Below, piece by piece: positions 26,470 through 35,226 of a stretch of 64,000 bases of DNA. How positions within the stretch are numbered: the first letter of the stretch is position 1; every line of letters begins with the position of its first letter. The position numbers and the translations under genes were made by a program. Under the pieces are notes generated by a model, which saw only the letters and a program-made list of their open reading frames with translations, searched no databases and had not been told where the DNA came from. This DNA comes from Enterocloster aldenensis (GTDB lineage Bacteria > Bacillota > Clostridia > Lachnospirales > Lachnospiraceae). The stretch is from the NCBI RefSeq assembly GCF_003434055.1, contig NZ_QVEX01000005.1:124001-188000 (forward strand), in the 5' to 3' direction.

Positions 26470-26634
26470 ATGGACAGATATAAATTAAGCGCGCTGATCG
26501 GCACCGTGATTATGGGAATTGGTTCCTTTATGGGGTGCCTGGCTGAGAATCCGGTCTATATCAACACAGGAAATGCGCTTTTGGTTGTAAGTATCCTGAT
26601 TATGATATATGGATATTCCAGGTGGCAGCCATAG
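26470..26634 (+). CDS. Small membrane protein, 54 residues, unknown function
   Basis: A short frame 15 nt after the permease stop with AAAGGGG 8 nt before its ATG. It encodes two hydrophobic segments (LIGTVIMGIGSFMGCL and ALLVVSILIMIYGYS) joined by a short polar loop, ending in a Trp/Gln/Pro tail. The spacing, ribosome binding site and clean two-helix pattern argue for a real gene, perhaps a small partner of the permease. No family is recognised. Confidence 0.6.
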   Translation: MDRYKLSALIGTVIMGIGSFMGCLAENPVYINTGNALLVVSILIMIYGYSRWQP

Positions 26635-26707
26635 GTATGGACTGAATAGGGACAGAGAGGCGGCGCCATGGGAAATCCGGCTGCCTTAACAGAAGATTAC
26701 TGATGAG

Positions 26708-26805
26708 AAGGGGCTGCCGCAAAATGGATTCTCGTGCAAGATGGTACTGGTTTGTAAATCATAAACCATATCTTGCTGAGATTATACATTTTGCGGCAAC
26801 CCCTT
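26708..26805. mobile_element. MITE-like fold-back element
   Basis: Terminal inverted repeats of 19 bp (AAGGGGCTGCCGCAAAATG and its complement with one mismatch) bound a 98-bp element. An inner inverted repeat (GCAAGAT/ATCTTGC, GGTTT/AAACC) lets it fold fully. GGGGCTG-CGCAAAAT ends resemble termini of some clostridial insertion sequences, from memory. A T-run directly after it (26804-26813) could make it act as a terminator for the upstream operon, which is the alternative reading. Confidence 0.55.
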
Positions 26806-26887
26806 TGTTTTTTATCCTGTGGTTCTGTCAGGACCGGAACAGCGCTGGGGCGTGGTGGAACTCAATTTCCGAACCCATCCCAACCAA

Positions 26888-27324
26888 TCATTCATCCGGA
26901 AATAACTCCTTCATCCTGTTTTCTACCTTTTCATCCAGTCCCCTCAAAACATCCTGTTTATCCGCCTCTGCCCTCTTAAGGTATCCCTCCGCCGTTTCTT
27001 CTGAGACGCCCTTGACGCCGGTAAGCCTGCCTTCGGAGTCCCTTATGGCTGATAAGCCGACTGTTCCGGCTTCGTCATACCAGAGTGATTCAAAAGAACC
27101 GTCAGGGAGTTCATCTGCAAAAAGCTTTACACGCTGGTTCTTATAATATAATATCTGATTATCTGCCGAAACAGTAATACCATAAGAGGGATATGAACCA
27201 AATTTGGTTTGGCCTGCCATAACCTGCGCCGCCTCTTCCGAATGGTCCTGGGGGCTGCGGTCCTGGGTGCAAGCGCCGACATGGTAACAGAGCATGCCGC
27301 CAGCGTAATCAGGAAACCCTGCAT
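26888..27324 (-). pseudogene. Collapsed blaR1-type M56 sensor gene
   Basis: The ATG at 27324 has GGAGGGG in the end of blaI, as expected for blaR1. The first residues (MQGFLITLAACSVTMSALA) look like the N-terminal membrane helix of an M56 sensor. Within about 25 codons that frame loses sense, and the next frame carries a soluble C-terminal domain (FGSYPSYGITVSADNQILYY to RMKELFPDE) like the tail of clostridial M56 proteins. The HExxH peptidase core and most helices, roughly 300 or more residues, are absent. I read this as a large internal deletion with frameshift. An alternative is an intact 135-residue secreted-like protein in the second frame. Confidence 0.55.
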
Positions 27325-27325
27325 A

Positions 27326-27703
27326 TTATCCCCTCCGTTCCTTGGCCCATTTTAACAGCTCATCAATGTCCTTGTCAGTAAGGGCCTCACCATCATACAA
27401 GGTGTTAATCAGGTTAAAAAGAGAACTGTTGTGATACTGCTTCATAAAGTTTCCGGTTTCAAACTTCAGGTAATCTTCCTTACTTACAGGCGGGAAATAG
27501 GTGCGCTCTTTTCCATGTTTTTCAGAACGCAGGAAACCACGCTCAACAAGCCGGAGCATGAGGGTAACAACGGTCTGTATCTTCCACTCTTTTTCTTTTC
27601 CCAGCTGATCCTTAACAAATGTGGTGGTCACGGGCGGCTCATTGTCCCATACCACTTTCATGATGTCAAACTCTGCGTCCGGCAGTTTTTTTATTTTTTC
27701 CAT
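27326..27703 (-). CDS. BlaI/MecI-family transcriptional repressor
   Basis: A 125-residue repressor. It has the winged-helix segment LPDAEFDIMKVVWDNEPPVT, the recognition region WKIQTVVTLMLRLVERGFL and the wing KHGKERTYFPPVS, followed by a dimerisation tail. Members bind TACA/TGTA- or GACA/TGTC-type palindromes and are inactivated by cleavage through a BlaR1 partner. Here the partner gene directly downstream is collapsed. Two candidate operators lie in its own promoter. No beta-lactamase gene is nearby. Confidence 0.92.
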   Translation of the reverse strand: MEKIKKLPDAEFDIMKVVWDNEPPVTTTFVKDQLGKEKEWKIQTVVTLMLRLVERGFLRSEKHGKERTYFPPVSKEDYLKFETGNFMKQYHNSSLFNLINTLYDGEALTDKDIDELLKWAKERRG

Positions 27704-27718
27704 AAAATCGGGTCCTTT

Positions 27719-27755
27719 AAGACAATTGTCTTTCTTGTATGCTACATCTGTCTTA
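27719..27755. promoter_or_regulatory. Two BlaI-type operators
   Basis: The perfect palindrome AAGACAATTGTCTT at 27719-27732 lies just downstream of the predicted -10. A second half-conserved copy (AAGACAGATGTAGC on the minus strand, 27741-27754) lies between -10 and -35, about two helical turns away. Confidence 0.6.
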
Positions 27756-27767
27756 AATAAATGTCAA
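27739..27767 (-). promoter_or_regulatory. blaI promoter
   Basis: On the minus strand TTGACA and TAGCAT are 17 nt apart, and the operators overlap it, so repression is autogenous. Confidence 0.6.
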
Positions 27768-27847
27768 GCGTATTGGTGGAATAGTTTCCGCAGTCACTTA
27801 TTTCCTGTCAGAAACCCAGGCAATTTAGTAACAATTAATTCAAATCA

Positions 27848-29314
27848 TTAATATATTCCTGTTAACATTCCTATAAAATAGATTGAAAATGTTAAAATCA
27901 AACAAGAAACCATGGTCATAATCACACCGGCCCTGGCCATATCCCCTATACTGAAATAACCTGATGAATACGATATGACGCTGGTCGGAGTTGAGGTCAC
28001 CAGAATAAAAGCAAGGGATAAAGTAAGACAGGCAGGAATCACAATTCCCAAAACCGGAAGTTTATAAGTAGAAGCCAGAACAATCATGATTGGGATAATG
28101 ATGGATGCCGTAACCGTATTGCTGGATAATCCAACCTTTAGGATACTGATAATAAAGATTATCATGAATATCCTCGCAAGTACAGGCATATGGACAATTC
28201 CCTTTAACAAAAGAAGGGCCAGCCACTCAGCAGCTCCCGTATTATATACAGCCAGTCCCAGGGAGATTCCGCAGGCAATCAAAAGGATTCCATCCCAGGA
28301 AATCTCCTTTTGTATTTCCTTCCACGAAATAGAAATTATACCCGGAAGATGAAACAGACAAAGGCAAAGAACCGCTGGAGCCGAGGTGCCTATTTTAATC
28401 CCCAGGATTCCACCCAGCCACCCGGAAGCAAGCCAAAGAAATGCTGTTATTAAAAAAATGATGATTGTATGCCGTTCATCCCTGCTAATTGGCGGCAGTT
28501 TCCTAAAATCATTCTCCATATCCTCCTTAGACTTATTTAAATACTTTTTTTCAGGCCTGAAAAATAAAAGCAATACAATCCAAGAAGGAATTATGAGAAG
28601 GACAACGGATGGAATCCCATAAATCATCCACTGTGTAAAAGAAATATCTATGCCAGCTATGTCACTGATGAATCCTATGGCCAGGGGATTAGGGCCGGCT
28701 CCTGCCGGCGTGCCGATACCGCCAATAAGAGGTCCCCATGCACACGCAATCATAAGAGCCTTGCCAAAATTACTCTTCATCGGTTCCATTTTTTCTTCCT
28801 GAAGAATGGTAACTGCCAATGGCATTAAAATAGCTGCCGCCGCCATGGCTGTCATCCACATGGAGAGTAATGGTCCCACAATCAGAAATCCCAGCAGGAT
28901 TCTGGAAGTACTGTTTCCTGTTTTTGACAAAATGTAAACCGAAATCCTTTTTCCTATCCCTGTCCTTGTCACCACGGAAGATAGTGTCAATACTCCAATA
29001 AAAAACACAATTGTATCGTTTCCAAACCCCTGCCTTATTAGATTGGCAAATGTATCAACCCTGGCAAAGCACATAAAGAGAATCCCAATAAATCCTGTTA
29101 CATGGAAAGGAACCGGTTCTCTTACCCATAAAACCAGGCAAAATGCAAGAATCCCCAATGACCTTCTCCCGGCCATATCCAGAGCCGCCCCGTCTATTTT
29201 TAAAACACTATCGCTCAAAGGTATATATAATATAAAAAGATATACTGCAATTGCCGCCAGAAATGATATATATCTGCTTCTGAGAGTTCTTACCTCAATT
29301 CTTTTACACTTCAC
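27848..29314 (-). CDS. DASS/SLC13-family anion permease
   Basis: A 488-residue membrane protein with about twelve helices. Segments such as LGILAFCLVLWVREPVPFHV, FFIGVLTLSSVVTRTGIGKR and GTPAGAGPNPLAIGFISDIA fit divalent anion:sodium symporters that carry di- and tricarboxylates. The start is GTG at 29314 with GAGGAGGG upstream. It is the last gene of the TRAP/enzyme operon, separated from it by a hairpin at 29354-29397. A second carboxylate carrier in the same locus suggests product efflux or use of more than one acid; that is inference. Confidence 0.88.
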   Translation of the reverse strand: MKCKRIEVRTLRSRYISFLAAIAVYLFILYIPLSDSVLKIDGAALDMAGRRSLGILAFCLVLWVREPVPFHVTGFIGILFMCFARVDTFANLIRQGFGNDTIVFFIGVLTLSSVVTRTGIGKRISVYILSKTGNSTSRILLGFLIVGPLLSMWMTAMAAAAILMPLAVTILQEEKMEPMKSNFGKALMIACAWGPLIGGIGTPAGAGPNPLAIGFISDIAGIDISFTQWMIYGIPSVVLLIIPSWIVLLLFFRPEKKYLNKSKEDMENDFRKLPPISRDERHTIIIFLITAFLWLASGWLGGILGIKIGTSAPAVLCLCLFHLPGIISISWKEIQKEISWDGILLIACGISLGLAVYNTGAAEWLALLLLKGIVHMPVLARIFMIIFIISILKVGLSSNTVTASIIIPIMIVLASTYKLPVLGIVIPACLTLSLAFILVTSTPTSVISYSSGYFSIGDMARAGVIMTMVSCLILTFSIYFIGMLTGIY

Positions 29315-29353
29315 CCATCTTCCCTCCTCACCTGGTATCGTATCCTATAAAAT

Positions 29354-29397
29354 TTGCTTAGCAGATTTACATGTTGAAATCCATATCTGCTAAGCAA
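29354..29397 (-). terminator. Hairpin between the PEP-hydrolase-like and DASS genes
   Basis: A perfect 13-bp stem (TTGCTTAGCAGAT and complement, 18-nt loop), followed on the minus strand by ATTTTAT. It starts 7 nt after a stop codon and may be a partial terminator. Confidence 0.6.
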
Positions 29398-29403
29398 CTC
29401 AGT

Positions 29404-30240
29404 TTACTTTAATTTAATTGACAGATAATCCTTACATACCTGTTTAATAGCTATCTCTGTGGGTATGCGTTCTATAGATGATGCGCCTACAAAGCCCACG
29501 GCAGCTGAATGGTCCATCACATACGCAGCATCTTCCGGGCTTGTAATGGAACCTCCATGGCACATAGTGATGATACGCGGATTGATATCCTTTGCTGCAC
29601 GCAGAATCCGGTCAGATTTTTCTGCAGCCACATCCAAAGGACTCTGTTCTGTGGTACCAACATCGCCGCCTTTTGTAAGACCCATATGTGATACAATAAT
29701 ATCAATTCCTGCATCCGCAATCATCTTTGCTTCTTCAACATTGTAGCAATATGACATTGTAATCATTCCCATATCGCGGGCCATCTGCAATGTAGATAAT
29801 TCTTTTTTAAATCCCAGTCCCACCTGCTCCAGCTCCGCCCTGAGCTGACCGCCAATCTTCCCAACTGTGGGAAATCCCTGGACACCAGAAAAGCCCAACT
29901 CCCGCAGTTTATGCAAAAAACGTCTCATATCCCTGGTGGGGTCAACCCCAAATATCCCTGCTATGACCGGGGTGTTCTTCACCTGAGGAAGGATATCCTT
30001 CTCCCCCATTTCCAAAACAACCCCATTGGCGTCTGTTACAGGAAGGTTTCCTGCTATTGCGGCAATTCCATTCATCCTTAACCGGCCTGAATTGTATATG
30101 CCTATCAAATCCACACCGCTGCTGTCACAGATTCTGGCTATCAGCCCGGTTCCAACCCCGCAGAACAACAGGGACTGCTTTTTAGAAATTTTTTCATAGT
30201 ACCTGCCAAGCACTTCATCCCTTGTATAAATCTCAGCCAT
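29404..30240 (-). CDS. Phosphoenolpyruvate hydrolase-family TIM-barrel protein
   Basis: A 278-residue TIM barrel of the PEP mutase-like/TIM-barrel signal family (PF09370-type). Recognisable segments are LLFCGVGTGLIARICDSSGV, VIAGIFGVDPTRDM, GVQGFPTVGKIGG and DIIVSHMGLTKGGDVG. The exact reaction is not established for the family. It follows the UPF0261 gene by 11 nt. In the plant protein Tm-1 these two domains are one polypeptide in the same order, so the pair probably works as a complex. AGGGGGAG-like purines precede the ATG. Confidence 0.88.
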   Translation of the reverse strand: MAEIYTRDEVLGRYYEKISKKQSLLFCGVGTGLIARICDSSGVDLIGIYNSGRLRMNGIAAIAGNLPVTDANGVVLEMGEKDILPQVKNTPVIAGIFGVDPTRDMRRFLHKLRELGFSGVQGFPTVGKIGGQLRAELEQVGLGFKKELSTLQMARDMGMITMSYCYNVEEAKMIADAGIDIIVSHMGLTKGGDVGTTEQSPLDVAAEKSDRILRAAKDINPRIITMCHGGSITSPEDAAYVMDHSAAVGFVGASSIERIPTEIAIKQVCKDYLSIKLK

Positions 30241-30251
30241 TCCTTCTCCCC

Positions 30252-31607
30252 CTAAAATATCCTTTTAATCTTATTTCCAGCTTCATATTTACCCTTATGC
30301 CATTTTCCCTTAAGCATGTCCCTTAGGTCACAGTACATAAGTTCATTAAAATCCGGATCATTAATATGCAGATCCACCTGATACACCTGTATGTTCTGAT
30401 TGTCCTTTTTCAAATTGCCAAGAAATCCCTCAGTAAACCGTTCTGCCCGGAATGACCATCTGGAGTTTTTTTCTGATGGAATCCAGGACGGCCCAGCACC
30501 TGGTCCGGCCCAGCCTTTCTTGATATCCGGTTTTTCTATATCATAAGCACTCCAGCCTCTCATGGGTATGAAAAAGGATACCGGGGCCGTTGCACAATTC
30601 AATTTCTTTGCAAAGTTCATACCAAGTCCATAGGCTTCATCCGGTGTGACTGTACATATCGTACAGTATGTATTATGAAAATGTGCCCTTCTCCCCTGTA
30701 TGCCGTCATCTATTTCACTATTTAGCCTGTCCCCCATTTCCCCCCGGTTCCGGAAACTGGAGAAATCAACGCTTCCCGGAGACATAATCTGGGGTATCCC
30801 ATTTGACGCAGCCGAACTCATCCTTCCTGGGCCAGCGTTATTAATACCTCCAAGAAGATGAGCGCTGCATTCACCCAGCGTTGTATCCGCCACAGCGGAA
30901 AAATATCCTTCGCTTATCATTGCTTCCATGGTTTTTCCGCCCTCACCATTTGCATGAAAAATCATACCGTCCACTTCCCCATCCTCGTCCAGACGTTTCA
31001 TGATATATTGGGCACAGGGAGTCGTAACCCCCTGCATGGATACGGCCACCAATGGTTTGGATTGTTCATCCGTATATGAAAAATAAGCTTTTGAACCTCC
31101 AGCAACAATACCCGCAGCAGTGTTTAGAATCTGACGGGATACACGGTTCAGGCCGGATTCCGTTACCGGATACATCATGGCAACATCCTTTTCCCCTATG
31201 TACTCAGCAGAATTATGCAGCATGGTTGATAAAAGTATTTTGGGAAAGCCTAATGGCAGTATTTGCATCACCTTTGACGAGATGGAACTTCCCATCCCGC
31301 CGCAATATGATATAAATCCATGTATCCTTCCATCCTTATACAAATTGCCAACCAGCTTTGCAGCTGCATTCGTAACAACAAGGGCCGCCTCCCCCCTGCT
31401 TAAAGAAAAAATGTCTTCCGGCTTCTTTCCCACCTCCTCAAGAAGCCGCGACAGGCTTATATCTACCCATGGCTCGTCAATCTGCTTTCCCAAGCTGAAT
31501 TCAATAACCAATGTATCGCAGCCATACAGACGGATTCTTTCAGCCATATATTGAATCTCTTTTCCTTTTGTATCTAAAATACCCGAAACTGCCACAACTG
31601 GTTTCAT
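30252..31607 (-). CDS. Tm-1-like ATP-binding domain protein (UPF0261)
   Basis: A 451-residue protein of the Tm-1 N-terminal/UPF0261 family. It begins MKPVVAVSGILDTKGKEIQY, the usual family start. The glycine-rich GFISYCGGMGSSISSKVMQ, MMYPVTESGLNRVSRQIL and FHANGEGGKTMEAMISEG are family-like. Members bind ATP in an N-terminal Rossmann-like domain; the enzymatic role is unknown. It starts 1 nt after the MmgE/PrpD gene ends, with its ribosome binding site inside that gene. It is the only clear nucleotide-binding protein in this cluster. Confidence 0.9.
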   Translation of the reverse strand: MKPVVAVSGILDTKGKEIQYMAERIRLYGCDTLVIEFSLGKQIDEPWVDISLSRLLEEVGKKPEDIFSLSRGEAALVVTNAAAKLVGNLYKDGRIHGFISYCGGMGSSISSKVMQILPLGFPKILLSTMLHNSAEYIGEKDVAMMYPVTESGLNRVSRQILNTAAGIVAGGSKAYFSYTDEQSKPLVAVSMQGVTTPCAQYIMKRLDEDGEVDGMIFHANGEGGKTMEAMISEGYFSAVADTTLGECSAHLLGGINNAGPGRMSSAASNGIPQIMSPGSVDFSSFRNRGEMGDRLNSEIDDGIQGRRAHFHNTYCTICTVTPDEAYGLGMNFAKKLNCATAPVSFFIPMRGWSAYDIEKPDIKKGWAGPGAGPSWIPSEKNSRWSFRAERFTEGFLGNLKKDNQNIQVYQVDLHINDPDFNELMYCDLRDMLKGKWHKGKYEAGNKIKRIF

Positions 31608-31608
31608 C

Positions 31609-32982
31609 CTATCTCCTTTCGGCTACAGCCAAATACCCCCAAAACATGTCCTTAACAGAATTAAAGTCAGCACAGTCCCCGAGTCTGCTAAGGCAATCAT
31701 AAATCTCCTGTATTTCTTTCTTATTAAACAGGCGGGACAGACATTCTGAAAACTTTGCATATTGTTCTGATTGTGAAAGTGTTTTCTCCCGCTCACCCTT
31801 TGCATATTCCCCCATATATTCCTGATAAGTACCATCCTTAAAATATACCTTCAGACAACTTGCAAAATTTGAGCCAGGATGGAAATCACTTTTCTCATAT
31901 ATATAAATCCTGTTTATAAAATTCCTGGCTGTTACATCTATCCCTGCCCCATCCAGGAAATACTCAGTTTTCATATCGCCATATATCAATGAAAGCGCGA
32001 CGCAGTAAGCCGTACTGAATTTGGCCTGTTCTGTATTTTCCGGAATCCTGTAAGCATCCAACCTCCATGCCGCGGAATCCACATAACATTCCACATAGTC
32101 CACATCATCAAGGGAAAAACCCGGAATACCGTGTATCCATATGGCACCATCAACCGCATTATGATTACTTCTACATGTAGGATATGGTTTTTGAATGATA
32201 CCTGGTGTAAGGAGGAAACTTTCCTTACAGTCAAAAGCTCCTAAAACCATATCCTCATTAAATTCCCTCGTAAAACAGCTGGCAAATCCATTCATGGATT
32301 CAAAAACGTCATGAGAAGACATAATCCCTTCTTTGGCCAGACCTGCACATCTTATGCCTTTCATACACAGGTGTCCGGTTGTAATGTTTTTTGCGCCTGT
32401 CCCATAATTCCCTTTTGTCCCGCCAGCTTCGCAGCTTGCAATCCCAAGTGCCGAACATGTACGCTCCACATCCAGGTTTAACAGCCTTGCGGCGGCGGCT
32501 GTGGCTCCAAATATTCCAAATACAGTGGTTGGATTCCAGGCATGGCCCATATTTTCCCTGCCTAGGCCGTATCCCAGTCTCATAGACACCTCCATGCCTG
32601 TAATATATGCATCAAGCATCTCAGCACCTGATTTGTGCATGGCTTCCCCTATCGATAAAATAACCGGGAATACCGGTATGCTGGGATGTCCTCCCCCCGC
32701 TGCAGCCATATCATCAAAATCACAGTCATGAGCTGATATGGCGTTTGCAAACGCAGCATTTTCCATATCTGCCTTAAACGGCTCCCGGCAATAAACAGTA
32801 GACTGGCTTTTACCTGATAGCTTTCTTACATAATTTATTGATGAGAGAGGAGTACGCTCCGTACATCCCAGAAGCATACAGCCAAATGAATCCAGGAAAC
32901 ACCGTATTGCAACATTTATTATATCCTCGCCATAATGCCTGTCACGGCAGACAAATTCGGCTGCCTTTTCTGATATGTACAT
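31609..32982 (-). CDS. MmgE/PrpD-family protein
   Basis: A 457-residue member of the family that includes 2-methylcitrate dehydratase, cis-aconitate decarboxylase and iminodisuccinate epimerase. Helical-domain segments NVAIRCFLDSFGCMLLGCTE, FANAISAHDCDFDD and LGIASCEAGGTKGNYGTGAK are characteristic. It acts in the cytoplasm on a polycarboxylic acid, by dehydration, decarboxylation or epimerisation. It lies between the cupin and UPF0261 genes in a tight operon. This enzyme is the best hint that the pathway substrate carries at least two carboxylates. Confidence 0.92.
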   Translation of the reverse strand: MYISEKAAEFVCRDRHYGEDIINVAIRCFLDSFGCMLLGCTERTPLSSINYVRKLSGKSQSTVYCREPFKADMENAAFANAISAHDCDFDDMAAAGGGHPSIPVFPVILSIGEAMHKSGAEMLDAYITGMEVSMRLGYGLGRENMGHAWNPTTVFGIFGATAAAARLLNLDVERTCSALGIASCEAGGTKGNYGTGAKNITTGHLCMKGIRCAGLAKEGIMSSHDVFESMNGFASCFTREFNEDMVLGAFDCKESFLLTPGIIQKPYPTCRSNHNAVDGAIWIHGIPGFSLDDVDYVECYVDSAAWRLDAYRIPENTEQAKFSTAYCVALSLIYGDMKTEYFLDGAGIDVTARNFINRIYIYEKSDFHPGSNFASCLKVYFKDGTYQEYMGEYAKGEREKTLSQSEQYAKFSECLSRLFNKKEIQEIYDCLSRLGDCADFNSVKDMFWGYLAVAERR

Positions 32983-32999
32983 AAATCTCCCCCTGCCTT

Positions 33000-33374
33000 C
33001 TACAATGGTTCAATATCCCGATGCGTGTAAACAACAAATACTTTAAGTATCCCATTGGAATAATTACCTGTGGAATGTAGCTGCCCCCGGTCCATCCATA
33101 ACACATCCCCTGGATTAACTTCAAAGGCCTTTTCCGCCCCATCTTCCAGGATATATCTGTGTATCCCCGTCCCCTCCAGAATCAAAATGATTTCTTCTGA
33201 ATCCTGATGGATGTGCGGTTCATGCCCCTGTCCAGGATATATTTTTAAAATACCACTTGTAAGATACGGACTATCCGTTACAGCAGGAAAAGTCAGCCAA
33301 TGTATTTCCCCTCCCCATGGCGTATGCCTCATCGGAACATTCTTCTCTGATACCACATTTGCCCATTCTCCCAT
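33000..33374 (-). CDS. Cupin-domain protein
   Basis: A 124-residue single-cupin protein. Metal ligands are the two His and Glu in GHEPHIHQDSEEIILILEG and His in DRGQLHSTGN. Small cupins of this kind are isomerases, sensors or metal-dependent lyases. It lies between the TRAP large permease (20 nt upstream) and the MmgE/PrpD gene (17 nt downstream), so it belongs to the same pathway. Confidence 0.88.
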   Translation of the reverse strand: MGEWANVVSEKNVPMRHTPWGGEIHWLTFPAVTDSPYLTSGILKIYPGQGHEPHIHQDSEEIILILEGTGIHRYILEDGAEKAFEVNPGDVLWMDRGQLHSTGNYSNGILKVFVVYTHRDIEPL

Positions 33375-33394
33375 AATCCACCTTCTCCCAATAT

Positions 33395-34696
33395 TTATTT
33401 ATATCCCAACATTGATGGCAGCCACACAGACAGCCCAGGTATGAATATAATCATCAGCAGGACAGCCATGCTTGTAATCACAAAGGGGATGATAGGCTTT
33501 ATGACTCTTGACATGGGACAGTCTGCTATCTGACATCCCACGAACAAATTCAATGCCATAGGTGGGGTAATAAGACCAATTGCCAGACAGAAGATAACAA
33601 TCATACCAAAATGGGTTTCCCCAAATCCAAGCATAGTTGCAATTGGAAGCATGATTGGAACCATAAGTATAATGGATACAGACATGTCCATCAGCATTCC
33701 CATGATAAGAAGCAACACTACAATCAGCATAAGGACTATCCACTTATTATCCGAAACGCCCAAAATGGCCCTCGAAATCTGCCCTGGTATCTGTAACAAT
33801 GTAAGAAGCTTTCCAAAGTAACTTGCAAAAGCAACTATTACCAGTATTTTTCCTGCCGTCATGGCAGATCCAACCGCTATCTTTGGAAGATCAGAGAACT
33901 TTATCTCATGGTAAATAAATATGCTTACAAAAGCCCCATAGATAATGGCAACTGCAGCTGCCTCCGTAGGAGTAAATACACCTGAATAGGTTCCGCCCAG
34001 GATGATAAACGGCATAATAAGACCAGGTATCACGCTGATTACAGTCTGAACCGGAGTTTTTGTGTTCTCCTGGGCAGGTTCTATTCCTTCCATTTCAATT
34101 TCTTCGGCTGTATTTAACCATTTTTTTACCTGCATCTTATTTAATATGACAAATGCTACCGTTGCCAGCAATCCCGGTACAACACCTGATATAAACATTT
34201 TACCTATCGATGCATTCGCCGTGACACAGTACAATACAATCGGTACACTGGGCGGTATTAAAATGCCCAGATATCCCGCAGCAGATGACAAAGCTGTGGC
34301 GTATTCCCGTTTATATCCATTCCTAATCATCTCAGGCACCATCAGGCCTCCGATTGCCGCAACTGCCGCTGCGGCCGATCCGGATATCGCCCCAAAGAAT
34401 GCACAGGCAACAATACAGATGGTGCCAAACGCACTGACAGAATCTTTAAAAAACAGCTTTGCAAAGTCCACCAGACGTTTGGAGACACCGCCTTTAAGCA
34501 TGATATCCCCGGCAAAGATAAAAAAGGGGATTGCTAAAAGTGAAAATGAATCAATACCTCCATACGTTGTTGAAGCAATCAGATTGGGATTGACCCCTGT
34601 AAAGAAGCTTTGATAGAACAATCCTCCCACGACAAATGAAAATGCTACAGGAAGCCCCAGCAACACCAGAGCCAGGAATATACCAAACAGTACCAT
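33395..34696 (-). CDS. TRAP transporter large permease (DctM-like)
   Basis: A 433-residue membrane protein with about twelve helices. It begins with VLFGIFLALVLLGLPVAFS; GAISGSAAAAVAAIGGLMVP, SAAGYLGILIPPSVPIVLYC and LAIGLITPPMALNLFVGCQI are DctM hallmarks. It moves a carboxylate or sugar acid inward with sodium. The ATG shares one base with the DctQ stop (TAATG). Confidence 0.95.
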   Translation of the reverse strand: MVLFGIFLALVLLGLPVAFSFVVGGLFYQSFFTGVNPNLIASTTYGGIDSFSLLAIPFFIFAGDIMLKGGVSKRLVDFAKLFFKDSVSAFGTICIVACAFFGAISGSAAAAVAAIGGLMVPEMIRNGYKREYATALSSAAGYLGILIPPSVPIVLYCVTANASIGKMFISGVVPGLLATVAFVILNKMQVKKWLNTAEEIEMEGIEPAQENTKTPVQTVISVIPGLIMPFIILGGTYSGVFTPTEAAAVAIIYGAFVSIFIYHEIKFSDLPKIAVGSAMTAGKILVIVAFASYFGKLLTLLQIPGQISRAILGVSDNKWIVLMLIVVLLLIMGMLMDMSVSIILMVPIMLPIATMLGFGETHFGMIVIFCLAIGLITPPMALNLFVGCQIADCPMSRVIKPIIPFVITSMAVLLMIIFIPGLSVWLPSMLGYK

Positions 34697-35196
34697 TACT
34701 CATCTCCCCCTTTCCTGCAGCGTTGAACCTTAACCGCTATATTTTTAGAACAGAATAATACAGAACTGATGGCACAGACAATGGTCGAACAGTACATCAT
34801 CCACATGGGTATCTGCAATACAGGGGATACCATCCCACTTTTAATAGATGCTTTTATCTGAAAAAAGTTATAGTATGCAAAACATGCCATTCCTGCCAAT
34901 ATAAAAACATTTAAGATGATATTGGCGTCAAATTTTTTAAACTTATGATTTAAATGATTTGGAACAAAATCAATATTAATATGAGACTCATCGTTAACAG
35001 CCAGCGCCCCCACAATAAACGTCATCCAAACCATCAGATAGCGTGTCACTTCTTCCAGCCAGGTAATAGAATAAAAGAGGAAATACCTTGTAAGAACACC
35101 CGTAAAAGCCAGAACCGACATGAACAATAGCATCCAGCCTATACAGAACTTCATGAATCTTTCCAATATCCTGCATATCATTAGTAATAGCTGCAT
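34696..35196 (-). CDS. TRAP transporter small permease (DctQ-like)
   Basis: A 166-residue protein with four hydrophobic segments. RYFLFYSITWLEEVTRYLMV and LAVNDESHINIDFV are DctQ hallmarks (EE-R-L pattern and HI-D). It links the binding protein to DctM. It sits 30 nt after the DctP gene. Confidence 0.93.
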   Translation of the reverse strand: MQLLLMICRILERFMKFCIGWMLLFMSVLAFTGVLTRYFLFYSITWLEEVTRYLMVWMTFIVGALAVNDESHINIDFVPNHLNHKFKKFDANIILNVFILAGMACFAYYNFFQIKASIKSGMVSPVLQIPMWMMYCSTIVCAISSVLFCSKNIAVKVQRCRKGGDE

Positions 35197-35226
35197 GTAA
35201 TCCCCCTTCCTTCTTACAATACATTG

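Noticed and set aside
26708..27324. Intact insertion sequence
   Set aside because: No transposase frame lies in or near the inverted repeats.
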